This document shows, one piece after another, positions 46,276 to 54,984 of a DNA stretch of 64,000 bases. Origin of the DNA: Fidelibacterota bacterium (GTDB lineage Bacteria > Pseudomonadota > Alphaproteobacteria > Rhodospirillales > Rhodospirillaceae); assembly GCA_947475295.1 (NCBI GenBank), contig CANJLF010000004.1, forward strand, positions 1-64,000, written 5' to 3'. Below the pieces are notes generated by a model. It searched no databases, was not told the DNA's origin, and saw only the letters and a list, made by a program, of their open reading frames with translations. Made by a program: the position numbers and the translations under genes. The number at the start of each line of letters is the position of its first letter. Within the stretch, counting starts at the first letter, position 1.

Positions 46276-47568
46276 TTACGCTGCTTTATCGCGGACTTTG
46301 GCGTCGCGGTATTCGCGGATGCGGCGCTCGAGTTCCGGACGGAAGTGACGGATCAATCCTTGCACCGGCCATGCCGCAGCATCACCCAGCGCGCAGATGG
46401 TGTGGCCTTCAATCTGGTAAGTGACCTGCTCCAGCGTATCGATTTCGCCCAGCGTCGCCTCGCCTTTGACCATGCGTTTCATGACACGCGCGAGCCAGCC
46501 CGTGCCTTCGCGGCACGGCGTACATTGGCCGCAGCTTTCGTGTTTGTAGAACGCCGAAAGGCGCGCGATAGCGGCGACGATATCGGTCGACTTATCCATG
46601 ACCATGACGGCAGCGGTGCCGAGGCCCGACTTCACATCGCGTAAGCTATCAAAATCCATCAACACGGTGTCGCAGATCGACTTGGGCAGCACCGGTACGG
46701 ACGCACCGCCGGGAATAATGCCCAAAAGATTATCCCAGCCGCCGCGCACGCCACCGGCATGTTTTTCGATCAGTTCCTTGAGCGGAATGCTCATGGCGTC
46801 TTCGACGTTGCAGGGCTTGTTGACGTTGCCCGAGATGCAGAAAACTTTAGTACCGGTGTTGTTGGGACGACCGATGCCCGCGAACCAGGACGCGCCACGG
46901 CGCAAGATCGTCGGCGCAACCGCAATGCTCTCGACATTGTTTACGGTGGTCGGGCAGCCGTAGAGGCCGACACCGGCCGGGAACGGCGGCTTCAGACGCG
47001 GCTGGCCTTTTTTGCCCTCTAAGCTTTCGATCAGCGCGGTTTCTTCGCCGCAGATGTAAGCGCCGGCGCCGCGATGCAGATAGAGATCGAACTTCCAGCC
47101 CGAACCGCAAGCGTTGTCGCCGATCAGGCCCGCCGCATAGGCTTCGTCGATGGCGACCTGCAGGTTGGAGGCTTCGTTATAGAACTCGCCGCGGATGTAG
47201 ATGTAGCAAGCGTGAGCGCGCATGGCGAAGGAGGCGATCAGGCAGCCTTCCACCAGCTTGTGCGGATCGAAGCGCAGCATATCGCGGTCTTTGCAAGTGC
47301 CGGGCTCGCCTTCGTCGGCGTTGACGACGAGGTAATGCGGCCGGTCGCTTTCGGTCTTGGGCATGAAGGACCACTTGAGGCCCGTCGGGAACCCCGCGCC
47401 GCCACGGCCGCGCAGACCCGAACGTTTCATCTCGTCGATGATCCAGTCGGGGCCCATATCCATGATCTCTTTAGTGCCATCCCAGTCGCCGCGCGCGCGC
47501 GCGCCGGCGAGACGCCAGTCGTGGCGGCCGTAGAGATTGGTAAAGATGCGGTCCTTATCGGCGAGCAT
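46276..47568 (-). CDS. nuoF: NADH-quinone oxidoreductase subunit F (NADH/FMN)
   Basis: NuoF (430 residues) binds NADH and FMN and carries cluster N3. [20 protein letters not shown] is the NADH-binding glycine loop, [20 protein letters not shown] the FMN site, and [15 protein letters not shown] with a later Cys in [12 protein letters not shown] the [4Fe-4S] ligands. Start [10 protein letters not shown] at 47568. The open frame upstream is a Lys/Arg stretch that overlaps the nuoE end and was not used. Confidence 0.97.
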   Translation of the reverse strand: MLADKDRIFTNLYGRHDWRLAGARARGDWDGTKEIMDMGPDWIIDEMKRSGLRGRGGAGFPTGLKWSFMPKTESDRPHYLVVNADEGEPGTCKDRDMLRFDPHKLVEGCLIASFAMRAHACYIYIRGEFYNEASNLQVAIDEAYAAGLIGDNACGSGWKFDLYLHRGAGAYICGEETALIESLEGKKGQPRLKPPFPAGVGLYGCPTTVNNVESIAVAPTILRRGASWFAGIGRPNNTGTKVFCISGNVNKPCNVEDAMSIPLKELIEKHAGGVRGGWDNLLGIIPGGASVPVLPKSICDTVLMDFDSLRDVKSGLGTAAVMVMDKSTDIVAAIARLSAFYKHESCGQCTPCREGTGWLARVMKRMVKGEATLGEIDTLEQVTYQIEGHTICALGDAAAWPVQGLIRHFRPELERRIREYRDAKVRDKAA

Positions 47569-47581
47569 GTGCGGGGAACCT

Positions 47582-48274
47582 CTATGCCTTCGGAGCCGCG
47601 GCTTTCGCCGCCGCTTCCGCTTTCGCTTCTTCGAACGCCGCTTTCGCGGCGGCAAAATCCTGTTTTTGCGGCGGCGCGGGATTCTCGGTAAGCGTGATGG
47701 CGTCGCCCGCCGGAGCTGAACTGTCGCGCTTGATCACCGGGCCGGCTTTCGGCTTCTCGCCGCGCTTGAAGGCGTCGAGCAGCTTGCCGGTGCTGGCGTG
47801 ATCGAGATCCTCGAAATAGTCGTCGCCAATCTGGGCCACCGGCGCATTGACGCAAGCGCCCGCGCATTCCAGTTCGCCCAGCGAAAACGACCCGTCGGGC
47901 GTCATCTCGCCCATGCCGATGCCGAGCTTTTCCTTGCACGCGCGTACGACGTCGTTGGAGCCGCGCAGCCAGCACGGCAGGCTGGTGCAAATCTGCACAT
48001 GGGTTTTGCCGACCGGCGCCAGATTGAACATGGTGTAGAAGGTCGCGACCTCCAGCACGCGGATCGGCGCCATATCGAGAATCTTGGCGATTTCCTCGAT
48101 GGCGGGCTTGGTCACCCAACCTTCCTGACGCTGGGCCAAGTCGAGCAGCGGGATCACCGCGCTGGCCTGACGGCCGGCCGGATACTTGGCGATCACGCGC
48201 TTGGCCTGCGCAATATAGTCGGCGTTGAAGGCAAAGCTTGCGGGTTGGTCCTTGGCAAGGCTGCGTGTGCTCAT
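47582..48274 (-). CDS. nuoE: NADH-quinone oxidoreductase subunit E ([2Fe-2S])
   Basis: NuoE (230 residues) carries cluster N1a. The thioredoxin-like domain ligands are [10 protein letters not shown] and [12 protein letters not shown]. The last ~60 residues form an extra tail ending in a low-complexity helix of Ala, Lys and Glu ([20 protein letters not shown]), absent from E. coli NuoE. Start [10 protein letters not shown] at 48274, overlapping the nuoD TGA as ATGA. The frame is open far upstream inside nuoD, but that part is not protein-like. Confidence 0.95.
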   Translation of the reverse strand: MSTRSLAKDQPASFAFNADYIAQAKRVIAKYPAGRQASAVIPLLDLAQRQEGWVTKPAIEEIAKILDMAPIRVLEVATFYTMFNLAPVGKTHVQICTSLPCWLRGSNDVVRACKEKLGIGMGEMTPDGSFSLGELECAGACVNAPVAQIGDDYFEDLDHASTGKLLDAFKRGEKPKAGPVIKRDSSAPAGDAITLTENPAPPQKQDFAAAKAAFEEAKAEAAAKAAAPKA

Positions 48275-49464
48275 CGGTCGACCTCGCCGAACACGATATC
48301 GATGGAACCTAAAACCGCCGGCACGTCGGCCAGCATATGGCCACGCAGCATGGCGTCCATGCCCGCCAGATGCAGGAAGCCCGGCGCGCGAATGCGGCAG
48401 CGATAGGGTTTGTTGGTGCCGTCGGAGACCAGATAGACCGCGAACTCGCCCTTGGGCGCTTCGGTCGCGACGTAGGTCTCGCCCACAGGCACCTTGAAGC
48501 CTTCGGTGTAGAGCTTGAAGTGATGGATTAGTGCTTCCATGGAAGTTTTCATCTCGGCGCGCGGCGGTGCCATGATCTTGCGGTCGTTCACCCGCACCGG
48601 ACCGGAGGGCATTTTGTCCAGGCATTGCTTGATGATCCGCACCGACTCACGCATTTCCAGAATGCGCACGAGATAGCGGTCGTAGCAGTCGCCGTGTTTG
48701 CCGACGGGGATATCGAACTCGATCTGCTCGTAGCCGTCGTAGGGCTGCGACTTGCGCAAATCCCACGGCACGCCCGAAGCGCGCAGGTTGGGGCCGGTGA
48801 AGCCCCAGGCCAAAGCCTCGGCCTGCGAGACCACGCCGATGTCGACGGTGCGCTGCTTGAAGATGCGATTCTCGGTCAGCAGGCTTTCAAGGTCGTCGAT
48901 CATGGCTGGATATTTGTCGGCCCAATCGTTGATGCGTTCCTTCAATCCCGCCGGCATATCCATCGACACACCGCCCGGACGGATGTAGTTGGCGTGCATG
49001 CGCGCGCCGCAGACTTCGTCATAGAAGCCCATGAGCTTCTCGCGTTCCTCGAAGGTCCACAGGAACGGCGTCATGGCGCCCACGTCCATGGCGTAGGACG
49101 CGATGTTCATGATGTGATTGAGGACGCGCGTCAGCTCGGCGAACAGCATGCGGATGTATTGCGCGCGCGGCGGCGCGGTGATGCCGAGCAGCTTTTCAAC
49201 CGCCAGGGCAAAGGCCTGCTCCTGGTTCATGGGCGAGACATAGTCGAGGCGGTCGAAATAAGGGATCGCCTGCAGATAGGTCTTGTACTCGATCAGCTTC
49301 TCGGTACCGCGATGGAGCAGCCCGATGTGCGGATCGACGCGCTCGATGACTTCGCCGTCCATTTCCAGCACCAGGCGCAAGACGCCGTGGGCGGCCGGAT
49401 GCTGCGGGCCGAAGTTGAGCGTGTAGTTTTCAATTTCGACTTCGGGCGTGAGAGCCTTGTTCAT
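48271..49464 (-). CDS. nuoD: NADH-quinone oxidoreductase subunit D
   Basis: NuoD (397 residues, 49-kDa subunit) forms the quinone-binding pocket with Nuo[21 protein letters not shown] contains the conserved His of the quinone site. [13 protein letters not shown] and the C-terminal [20 protein letters not shown] with [12 protein letters not shown] are family marks. Start [10 protein letters not shown] at 49464, one base after the nuoC stop. nuoC and nuoD are separate here, not fused as in E. coli. Confidence 0.97.
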   Translation of the reverse strand: MNKALTPEVEIENYTLNFGPQHPAAHGVLRLVLEMDGEVIERVDPHIGLLHRGTEKLIEYKTYLQAIPYFDRLDYVSPMNQEQAFALAVEKLLGITAPPRAQYIRMLFAELTRVLNHIMNIASYAMDVGAMTPFLWTFEEREKLMGFYDEVCGARMHANYIRPGGVSMDMPAGLKERINDWADKYPAMIDDLESLLTENRIFKQRTVDIGVVSQAEALAWGFTGPNLRASGVPWDLRKSQPYDGYEQIEFDIPVGKHGDCYDRYLVRILEMRESVRIIKQCLDKMPSGPVRVNDRKIMAPPRAEMKTSMEALIHHFKLYTEGFKVPVGETYVATEAPKGEFAVYLVSDGTNKPYRCRIRAPGFLHLAGMDAMLRGHMLADVPAVLGSIDIVFGEVDR

Positions 49465-49465
49465 A

Positions 49466-50110
49466 TCAGGCGCCTCCCTGCTTGGGCGGCGGAGCCGGCG
49501 CTTTCTCATCGCCGGGCAGCAGCTTTTGGATGCCTTCCCAGGGCGACAGGAAGTCGAAGGTGCGGAAATCCTGCACCAGTTTCACGGGTTCATAGATGAC
49601 GCGCTTCTGATCTTCGTCGTAGCGCATTTCGACATAGCCGGTGAGCGGGAAGTCTTTGCGCTGCGGATGACCGTCGAAGCCGTAATCGGTGAGAATCCTG
49701 CGCAGATCCGGATGACCGGAGAAAAACACGCCGTACATGTCCCAGACTTCACGCTCGAGCCAGTCGGCGCAGGGGAAAACGCCCGTCAGGCTGGCCACCG
49801 GCGTGTCCTCGCCCGCCGGCACTTTCAAGCGAATGCGCGTGTTCTTGTTCATGCTGAGCAGGTGGTAGACCACCTCGAAGCGCTCTTCGCGCTCGGGGTA
49901 ATCGACGCCGCAGATGTCGATCAGCTGGGTGAACTGGCAAACCGCGTCGTCGCGCAGGAAGGTCGCGACTTTGACGATGGACGCCCGCTTCACTGTTGCG
50001 ATCAGTTCGCCGCGTATGATCTCGGCCGTCGCCACGTCGCCCGGCAGCGCCTGAAGCAGATGCGCGCGGGTCTCGAAGAGGCGGTCGCTAGAAGGAACGG
50101 GCTGGGTCAT
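49466..50110 (-). CDS. nuoC: NADH-quinone oxidoreductase subunit C
   Basis: NuoC (214 residues, 30-kDa subunit) is a structural subunit of the peripheral arm. [40 protein letters not shown] and [20 protein letters not shown] are diagnostic. The C-terminus carries a short Pro/Lys tail ([14 protein letters not shown]). Confidence 0.96.
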   Translation of the reverse strand: MTQPVPSSDRLFETRAHLLQALPGDVATAEIIRGELIATVKRASIVKVATFLRDDAVCQFTQLIDICGVDYPEREERFEVVYHLLSMNKNTRIRLKVPAGEDTPVASLTGVFPCADWLEREVWDMYGVFFSGHPDLRRILTDYGFDGHPQRKDFPLTGYVEMRYDEDQKRVIYEPVKLVQDFRTFDFLSPWEGIQKLLPGDEKAPAPPPKQGGA

Positions 50111-50116
50111 GAATGC

Positions 50117-50671
50117 TTAACGATCAATAGTTCCGACGCGGCGGATTTTCTTGTGGAGTTGCAGAATGCCGTACAACAACGCCTCAGCGGTGGGCGGGCA
50201 GCCCGGCACATAGATGTCCACGGGCACGATGCGGTCGCAGCCGCGCACCACGGAGTAGGAATAATGGTAGTAGCCCCCGCCGTTGGCGCAGGAGCCCATG
50301 GAGATCACGTAACGTGGCTCCGGCATCTGGTCGTAGACCTTGCGCAAGGCCGGCGCCATTTTGTTGGTCAGCGTGCCGGCGACGATCATGAGGTCGGATT
50401 GACGCGGGCTCGGGCGGAACACCATGCCGAAGCGGTCGAAGTCGTAGCGCGCCATGGCGACGTGCATCATCTCGACGGCGCAGCAGGCCAAACCAAAGGT
50501 CATGGGCCAGACCGAACCGGCGCGGCCCCAGTTGGTGAGCGCATCGAGGCTGGTCAGCAAGAAGCCTTTGTGCTGCAGCTCATCGGCCACACGCGCCATG
50601 AGCTGCCCGTCTTCCGGCGTCGCCGTGCGGATCGGGTCAGTGGCGACTTGAGCAGGAACGGTTATTCCCAT
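50117..50671 (-). CDS. nuoB: NADH-quinone oxidoreductase subunit B (cluster N2)
   Basis: NuoB (184 residues) carries [4Fe-4S] cluster N2, which reduces quinone. The tandem cysteines are in [19 protein letters not shown], with further ligands in [13 protein letters not shown] and [16 protein letters not shown]. Start [10 protein letters not shown] at 50671, overlapping nuoA by 10 bases. The open frame to 50890 lies inside nuoA and was rejected. Confidence 0.97.
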   Translation of the reverse strand: MGITVPAQVATDPIRTATPEDGQLMARVADELQHKGFLLTSLDALTNWGRAGSVWPMTFGLACCAVEMMHVAMARYDFDRFGMVFRPSPRQSDLMIVAGTLTNKMAPALRKVYDQMPEPRYVISMGSCANGGGYYHYSYSVVRGCDRIVPVDIYVPGCPPTAEALLYGILQLHKKIRRVGTIDR

Positions 50672-51027
50672 TCCAAGGCTCCCTTTTTCCATTCGTAGAT
50701 GAAACCGATGGTGAGCACGCCGAGGAACACCATCATCGACCAGAAGCCGAACAGGCCGATCTTCCCGAGCGTAATCGCCCACGGGAAAAGGAACGCGACT
50801 TCCAGATCGAAAATAATGAACAGGATGGCGACGAGGTAGAAGCGCACGTCGAACTTGGAACGAGCGTCGTCGAAGGCCTCGAAACCGCATTCGTAGGCCG
50901 AGCTTTTTTCCTGATCGGGGCGGCTGGGGCCGGCCACCAGCGAGGCCAGAACAAAGACCAGAGCCAGGCCGAAGGCAATTCCCAGAAAAATTAGGATCGG
51001 CAGATATTCGATGAGCAGATTTTGCAT
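50662..51027 (-). CDS. nuoA: NADH-quinone oxidoreductase subunit A
   Basis: NuoA (121 residues) is a three-helix subunit and the first gene of the 14-gene operon. [20 protein letters not shown] is the conserved loop with the Cys that changes accessibility on deactivation. [20 protein letters not shown] is the second helix with its conserved acidic pair. Confidence 0.96.
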   Translation of the reverse strand: MQNLLIEYLPILIFLGIAFGLALVFVLASLVAGPSRPDQEKSSAYECGFEAFDDARSKFDVRFYLVAILFIIFDLEVAFLFPWAITLGKIGLFGFWSMMVFLGVLTIGFIYEWKKGALEWE

Positions 51028-51183
51028 CGGTACCGCGCCCTGCCCCAGGAACCGCCGTAGGATCGCATCAACGACCTCTTTTAGGCGGATTTTATTATTA
51101 CATTACAGCCATTTACGTCGTAGATCGGGGATCGCCTATAAGGCTAAAAAGGACCCCCGCCCTCGCCCGCTAAAGCATGGTTG

Positions 51184-51212
51184 ATCTAAACGGCGCGGGC
51201 TCATGGAGTCAA
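51184..51212 (-). promoter_or_regulatory. Candidate nuo operon promoter
   Basis: On the minus strand TTGACT (51212-51207) and TTAGAT (51189-51184) are 17 nt apart. The -35 matches well, the -10 only moderately. It lies about 155 nt before nuoA. No other strong pair was seen in the region. Confidence 0.4.
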
Positions 51213-51319
51213 GCCGCCTGGTGGCCGCAAAAACATTGACACAGCGAGATTTTTTGCCTCAGCGGGGTGCGAGGCCAGGGTCTTTTTTGCACGCTTTCGC
51301 CGACGCCCGCGACAGCCAA

Positions 51320-51350
51320 ATCCCCGGGCCTGTTACGTAAGCCCGGGGAT
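51320..51350 (-). terminator. Hairpin downstream of the PRC-barrel gene
   Basis: ATCCCCGGGC (51320-51329) and GCCCGGGGAT (51341-51350) form a perfect 10-bp stem with an 11-nt loop, 30 nt after the 51380 stop on the minus strand. Only three T follow, so it is a strong hairpin with a weak U-tract. Confidence 0.6.
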
Positions 51351-51379
51351 GTCAGTGCGGCTACAGCTTTTAGATGTAG

Positions 51380-51748
51380 TTAAATCCACATCGAAGTGGT
51401 GCCGTAGTAGCGGTCGATGCCGCGGCCGTAGTCGGAGGTCCACGTGAAATCGGTGTCGCGATCAATGGACGGCGCATCCTTCAAACGGTCCTTGTCCATG
51501 TTGATGATGTAGCCGCCTTTCTGGGTGTCGTATTTCAGGGTCGACCAGGGCAGCGGATACTGCTTTTCGCCCATGCCGAGGAAACCGCCGAAGGACAGGA
51601 CCGCATAGGCCACGTGCCCGCTGATCTTGTCGAGCATGATGTCCTCGACTTCGCCGAGCTTCTCGCCTTCGAGATTATAGACGTCGGTGCCGTTGACCTT
51701 CTCCGCCGCGATCAAGGAACCGTCGGTCAGTTTCGTTGTGTCTGTCAT
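51380..51748 (-). CDS. PRC-barrel domain protein
   Basis: A 122-residue protein. Residues ~20-85 match the PRC-barrel fold (TDVYNLEGEKLGEVEDIMLD, then GHVAYAVLSFGGFLGMGEKQ, YPLPWSTLKYD). Such small stand-alone PRC-barrel proteins are abundant in alphaproteobacteria and are often induced in general stress. Their partners are mostly unknown. The ATG at 51748 follows GGAGAA at good spacing. The frame is open to 51943, but the earlier residues look random. A GAAAC-N16-CGTT element lies upstream (51806-51830). Confidence 0.85.
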   Translation of the reverse strand: MTDTTKLTDGSLIAAEKVNGTDVYNLEGEKLGEVEDIMLDKISGHVAYAVLSFGGFLGMGEKQYPLPWSTLKYDTQKGGYIINMDKDRLKDAPSIDRDTDFTWTSDYGRGIDRYYGTTSMWI

Positions 51749-51805
51749 GATGTTCTCCGCGCAATTGTGTTCGCTCCAACCGCATGGTTGAAGAAGCCCG
51801 AATAC

Positions 51806-51830
51806 AACGGCGCGTGGCGGAACATGTTTC
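51806..51830 (-). promoter_or_regulatory. Candidate EcfG-type (general stress) promoter of the PRC-barrel gene
   Basis: The minus strand reads GAAAC (51830-51826), 16 nt, CGTT (51809-51806). The known alphaproteobacterial EcfG consensus is GGAAC-N16/17-CGTT, so there is one mismatch in the -35 and none in the -10. It lies 58 nt before the start codon. Confidence 0.45.
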
Positions 51831-51996
51831 GAGAATGGGGGATTTGTATTGAAGTTGTAACCTGCGGGGGCCAGCGCCCCACCCGAGGTGTATCCGAAGG
51901 GACTGGTGGCCATTACACCCGAACGTGGCGAGGCTACCGCCATTGGAGCCGGTCATCGGCATCGGCGCGGGCCCCGCTCCGCTTCGTGCGCCACGC

Positions 51997-53907
51997 CTAG
52001 ATCTCGATCTGGCTGCCGAGTTCAATGACCCGGTTGGGCGGAAGACTGAAAAAGTCCATGGCCGTGGCAGCATTGCGCGATAACCAAGAAAACAGGTGCT
52101 CGCGCCACAGCGCCATGCCCGGCCGGGCCGACGGAATGATGGTTTCGCGGTTGAGAAAGAAGGATGTGTCCATGAGATCGAAAGTGACCGGCCGGCTGGC
52201 GCTGAGCGCGGCTGGAATTTGCGGGCGATCCATAAAGCCATAGCGGAGGCACGCGCGGTAAACGCGACCGCCGATGGGTTGGATCGTAAGGCGTTCGCTC
52301 TCGGGAACCACCGGGCGGTCTTCCGTGATGACGGTGAGAAAGACCACGCGCTCGTGAATGACCTTGTTGTGTTTCAGGTTGTGAAGCAGCGCCCGTGGCA
52401 CACCGCTGTCGCTGACCGTCATATAGACGGCTGTTCCGGTTACTCTGGACACGCGTTCCGACAAGGACTTCAAGAACAGGTCTACCGGTATCGCATCCGC
52501 CTCGACTCTCTGAAGAAGAAGAGCGCGCCCTTGTTTCCAGGTTGTCAGCACGATGAAGGCTGCCACGCCGATGGTCAGGGGAAACCAGCCGCCGTGCGTG
52601 ATCTTGGTTGCGTTGGCGGCGAGAAACGCCAGGTCCACAGCCAGGAATAATATGAGCAAGCCCGAGGCCAGGATTCTATTGGTCCGCCGTATCAGGAACA
52701 AGACGAGGCCGAACAACAATGTACTGGTGATCATGGTTCCCGAAACCGCCAGGCCGTACGCTGCGGCGAGATTGTTGGACGATTGAAATCCAATCACCAG
52801 CAGCACAACCGAAACCAGCAGACCCCAATTAACCACCGGCAGATAGACCTGGCCACGCTCCAAACCCGAGGTGTGGACGATGTTCATGCGCGGCAGATAG
52901 CCCATTTGTATGGCCTGACATACAAGTGAGAACGCTCCGGAAATGACCGCCTGCGAAGCAATAACGGTCGCCATGGTAGACAAGATGACCATCGGCAATG
53001 TCGCCCAGCCCGGCACCATGCGGTAGAAAGGATTGTCGATGGCTGCCGGGTCATTGAGCAGCGCCGCACCCTGGCCAAAATAGTTGATCAACAGCGCCGG
53101 CATGGCCACATACAGCCATCCACGCTGGATCGGCCCGCGCCCAAAATGCCCCATGTCGGCATAAAGCGCTTCGGCCCCTGTGACGGCCAGGAAGACCGAA
53201 GCCAGGGTCAGAAAGCCGCGCATGCCATCCGTAGCCAAGAAGCGGGCCGCATAGAGCGGATTGACGGCCAGCATGACCGAAGGGCTGTCGACCACCTGGG
53301 CAGCGCCGATCACGGTCAAGGTTGCGAACCAGATCAGCATGATCGGACCGAAACTCGCGCCTACAAGCCCGGTGCCGTATTTTTGTACCGCGAACAACGC
53401 GATCACCACGGCGATGGTCAGCGGCACGATATAGTCGGCAAACATCGGTGCCGCAATCTGCAATCCCTCAATGGCGCTGAGGACGGAGATCGCCGGCGTC
53501 AGCATGCAATCACCAAAAAACAGAGCCGCGGCGAAGACACCAATGAGCGCGACGATTCCGCCAATCCTGCGCCCGCGTGTATGCTCGGTGACCAAGGCAA
53601 GCAACGCGAGACTGCCACCCTCACCACGATTGTCGGCGCGCATGATAAAGGTCACGTATTTGATCGTGACGATGACCGTCAGGGCCCAGAAGACCAGCGA
53701 TAACACGCCAAGGACGTTGTCTGGCGTAGGGTCCAGCGGGACATGACCGGCAAAGCATTCCTTAATGGCGTAGAGCGGGCTGGTCCCGATGTCGCCGTAG
53801 ACGACACCGAGGGCGCCGAGGCACAACTTGATATTGGACGTGCCGTTGCCGGTGTGAGGCGATGGCGTTTGAAATGATGGGGCTGTCGGCCCATGTACAC
53901 TGGCCAT
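51997..53907 (-). CDS. kup: Kup-family low-affinity potassium transporter
   Basis: Kup (636 residues) is a K+/H+ symporter of the HAK/KUP/KT family. About 12 transmembrane helices occupy residues ~30-460. LGALGVVYGDIGTSPLYAIK is the family-defining first-helix motif. GGSLALLALV and FGDCMLTPAISVLSAIEGLQ continue it. A cytoplasmic C-terminal domain (about 470-636) contains RVTGTAVYMTVS and RACLRYGFMDRP. AGGAG precedes the ATG. It stands between tRNA-Val and the nuo operon, where many alphaproteobacteria have no such gene. Confidence 0.95.
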   Translation of the reverse strand: MASVHGPTAPSFQTPSPHTGNGTSNIKLCLGALGVVYGDIGTSPLYAIKECFAGHVPLDPTPDNVLGVLSLVFWALTVIVTIKYVTFIMRADNRGEGGSLALLALVTEHTRGRRIGGIVALIGVFAAALFFGDCMLTPAISVLSAIEGLQIAAPMFADYIVPLTIAVVIALFAVQKYGTGLVGASFGPIMLIWFATLTVIGAAQVVDSPSVMLAVNPLYAARFLATDGMRGFLTLASVFLAVTGAEALYADMGHFGRGPIQRGWLYVAMPALLINYFGQGAALLNDPAAIDNPFYRMVPGWATLPMVILSTMATVIASQAVISGAFSLVCQAIQMGYLPRMNIVHTSGLERGQVYLPVVNWGLLVSVVLLVIGFQSSNNLAAAYGLAVSGTMITSTLLFGLVLFLIRRTNRILASGLLILFLAVDLAFLAANATKITHGGWFPLTIGVAAFIVLTTWKQGRALLLQRVEADAIPVDLFLKSLSERVSRVTGTAVYMTVSDSGVPRALLHNLKHNKVIHERVVFLTVITEDRPVVPESERLTIQPIGGRVYRACLRYGFMDRPQIPAALSASRPVTFDLMDTSFFLNRETIIPSARPGMALWREHLFSWLSRNAATAMDFFSLPPNRVIELGSQIEI

Positions 53908-54023
53908 GGTCAGCTTCTCCTGAACGGCAGAAAGAATGCGGCGGAGCTTACGCCTGCCGTTTGCGTCGACCCATGCGGAGACTACAAATGAGCCATGCGG
54001 AATAGCTACTGATGGTCATAATT

Positions 54024-54040
54024 CGCCGCCCGTGGCGGCG
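54024..54040 (-). other. GC-rich hairpin between tRNA-Val and kup
   Basis: CGCCGCC (54024-54030) and GGCGGCG (54034-54040) form a 7-bp stem with loop CGT. It lies downstream of tRNA-Val and upstream of kup on the minus strand. With no T-run, termination is uncertain. Confidence 0.35.
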
Positions 54041-54168
54041 GGAAATCTTATGCCAAAATGAACCGATCGATTCCTTGCGACGGTGGCAAAGGGCCGCCTC
54101 TGCGCCAGGTTTCCAAGATTCAGATTGCTCGTTAGCGAAGCCCAGGCGTCGAAGACAGCAACTGGGCG

Positions 54169-54244
54169 TGGTGGGCGATGACGGACTCGAACCGCCGACA
54201 TCTTCCGTGTAAAGGAAGCGCTCTACCAACTGAGCTAATCGCCC
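54169..54244 (-). tRNA. tRNA-Val (anticodon TAC)
   Basis: On the minus strand the 7-bp acceptor stem GGGCGAT/ATCGCCC, D-arm TAGCTCAGTTGGTAGAGC, anticodon arm CTTCC-TTTACAC-GGAAG and T-arm GGTTCGAGTCC are all present. The anticodon at positions 34-36 is TAC, reading GUA/GUG valine codons. The CCA end is encoded (54169-54171). It lies downstream of hup, a common alphaproteobacterial placement. Confidence 0.97.
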
Positions 54245-54289
54245 CCGAGATCTTCAGGTCGCCGCAACCTACTGCCCTAGCCTTGAAAT

Positions 54290-54323
54290 GAAAAGTGCCG
54301 GCCTTAAAAAAGACCGGCACTCT
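54290..54323 (-). terminator. Terminator downstream of hup
   Basis: AGTGCCGG (54294-54301) pairs with CCGGCACT (54314-54321), with a few extra pairs inside. On the minus strand the stem is followed by TTTTCATTTC. It sits 18 nt after the hup stop and before tRNA-Val. Confidence 0.8.
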
Positions 54324-54340
54324 CGTCGGAAATCAGCAGA

Positions 54341-54616
54341 TTAGCGGTTAACGGCGTCTTTCAGGGCCTTGCCGGCCGAGAACTTGGGACGCTTGGAAGC
54401 CGGGATCTTGATCTTTTCGCCGGTGCGGGGATTGCGCCCTTCGCTGGCGGCGCGCTTGGCTACGGAGAACGTTCCGAAACCGACCAGGCGCACTTCATCG
54501 CCCTTCTTCAGCGAAGCTGTGATGGCATCGAGCACGCTGTCGACGGCCTTCGCAGCGTCAGCCTTCGTAAGCCCCGCCGATTCCGAAACCTCGGCAACCA
54601 AATCGTTTTTATTCAT
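54341..54616 (-). CDS. hup: DNA-binding protein HU
   Basis: HU (91 residues) is a dimeric histone-like protein that bends DNA. MNKNDLVAEVSESAGLTKAD begins the helical body, and VGFGTFSVAKRAASEGRNPR with TGEKIKIPASKRPKFSAGK gives the beta-arm with the intercalating Pro (RNPRTGE). AGGGG precedes the ATG. It lies downstream of lon, as in many proteobacteria. It is most similar in type to the HU-beta form. Confidence 0.96.
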   Translation of the reverse strand: MNKNDLVAEVSESAGLTKADAAKAVDSVLDAITASLKKGDEVRLVGFGTFSVAKRAASEGRNPRTGEKIKIPASKRPKFSAGKALKDAVNR

Positions 54617-54984
54617 ATGCGACCCCTTGATGATTCTGAGAGCGATTGTTGATTGGACTGTTGATGATTTGAACTCGGGACAATCCGGCGACCCCTGACC
54701 GGTCGGCGAGTCATTTTGCCCGCCGCACCGCCAATTCTTTACGCCCGCGCTTTCCGCTGTGCCGGCTGTAGGGGCGAAGTGTAAGCCGCGATTTTCGCGG
54801 GCGTCAATGCGATAAACGCCCGTTTTTGGCGGTTTTTTGGGGATAACTGCCTAAGAATGAGGCTTTGCCGACCGCTTTATGGCCGCTTGCCAATCGCCGC
54901 ACACAACCCGCTGTTAAATGCGAAGACGGGCGTACATGAGTTGCATGCGCGCCCGTCCGGTCTGTTTTGCAGAAACGTCGCCCG
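54617..54984 (-). other. lon-hup intergenic region with lon terminator hairpin
   Basis: This 368-nt stretch has no gene. GACGGGCG (54925-54932) and CGCCCGTC (54950-54957) form an 8-bp stem whose loop contains a second small stem (CATG/CATG). It is a candidate lon terminator, although no good T-run follows. The rest should carry the hup promoter, which I could not pin down. Confidence 0.4.

Larger units (their letters stand above)
51028..51379. other. Intergenic region between nuoA and the PRC-barrel gene
   Basis: This 352-nt stretch has no gene that I can support. It holds the candidate nuo promoter (51184-51212), an AT-rich segment around 51088-51108 in the likely nuo leader, and a strong hairpin at 51320-51350 next to the PRC-barrel stop. 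A TTGACA on the plus strand near 51236 has no -10 and no gene behind it. Confidence 0.5.

Noticed and set aside
48275-48625. Long N-terminal extension of NuoE
   Set aside because: It lies inside nuoD and is Arg/Gly-rich and not protein-like. The ATG overlapping the nuoD stop gives the normal N-terminus.
51236-51265. TTGACA on the plus strand as a promoter
   Set aside because: No -10 follows at 16-18 nt, and no plus-strand gene lies downstream for many kilobases.
53948-54229. Small open frame across tRNA-Val
   Set aside because: It covers the tRNA gene itself, so the sequence is explained by the tRNA. No coding signal remains.
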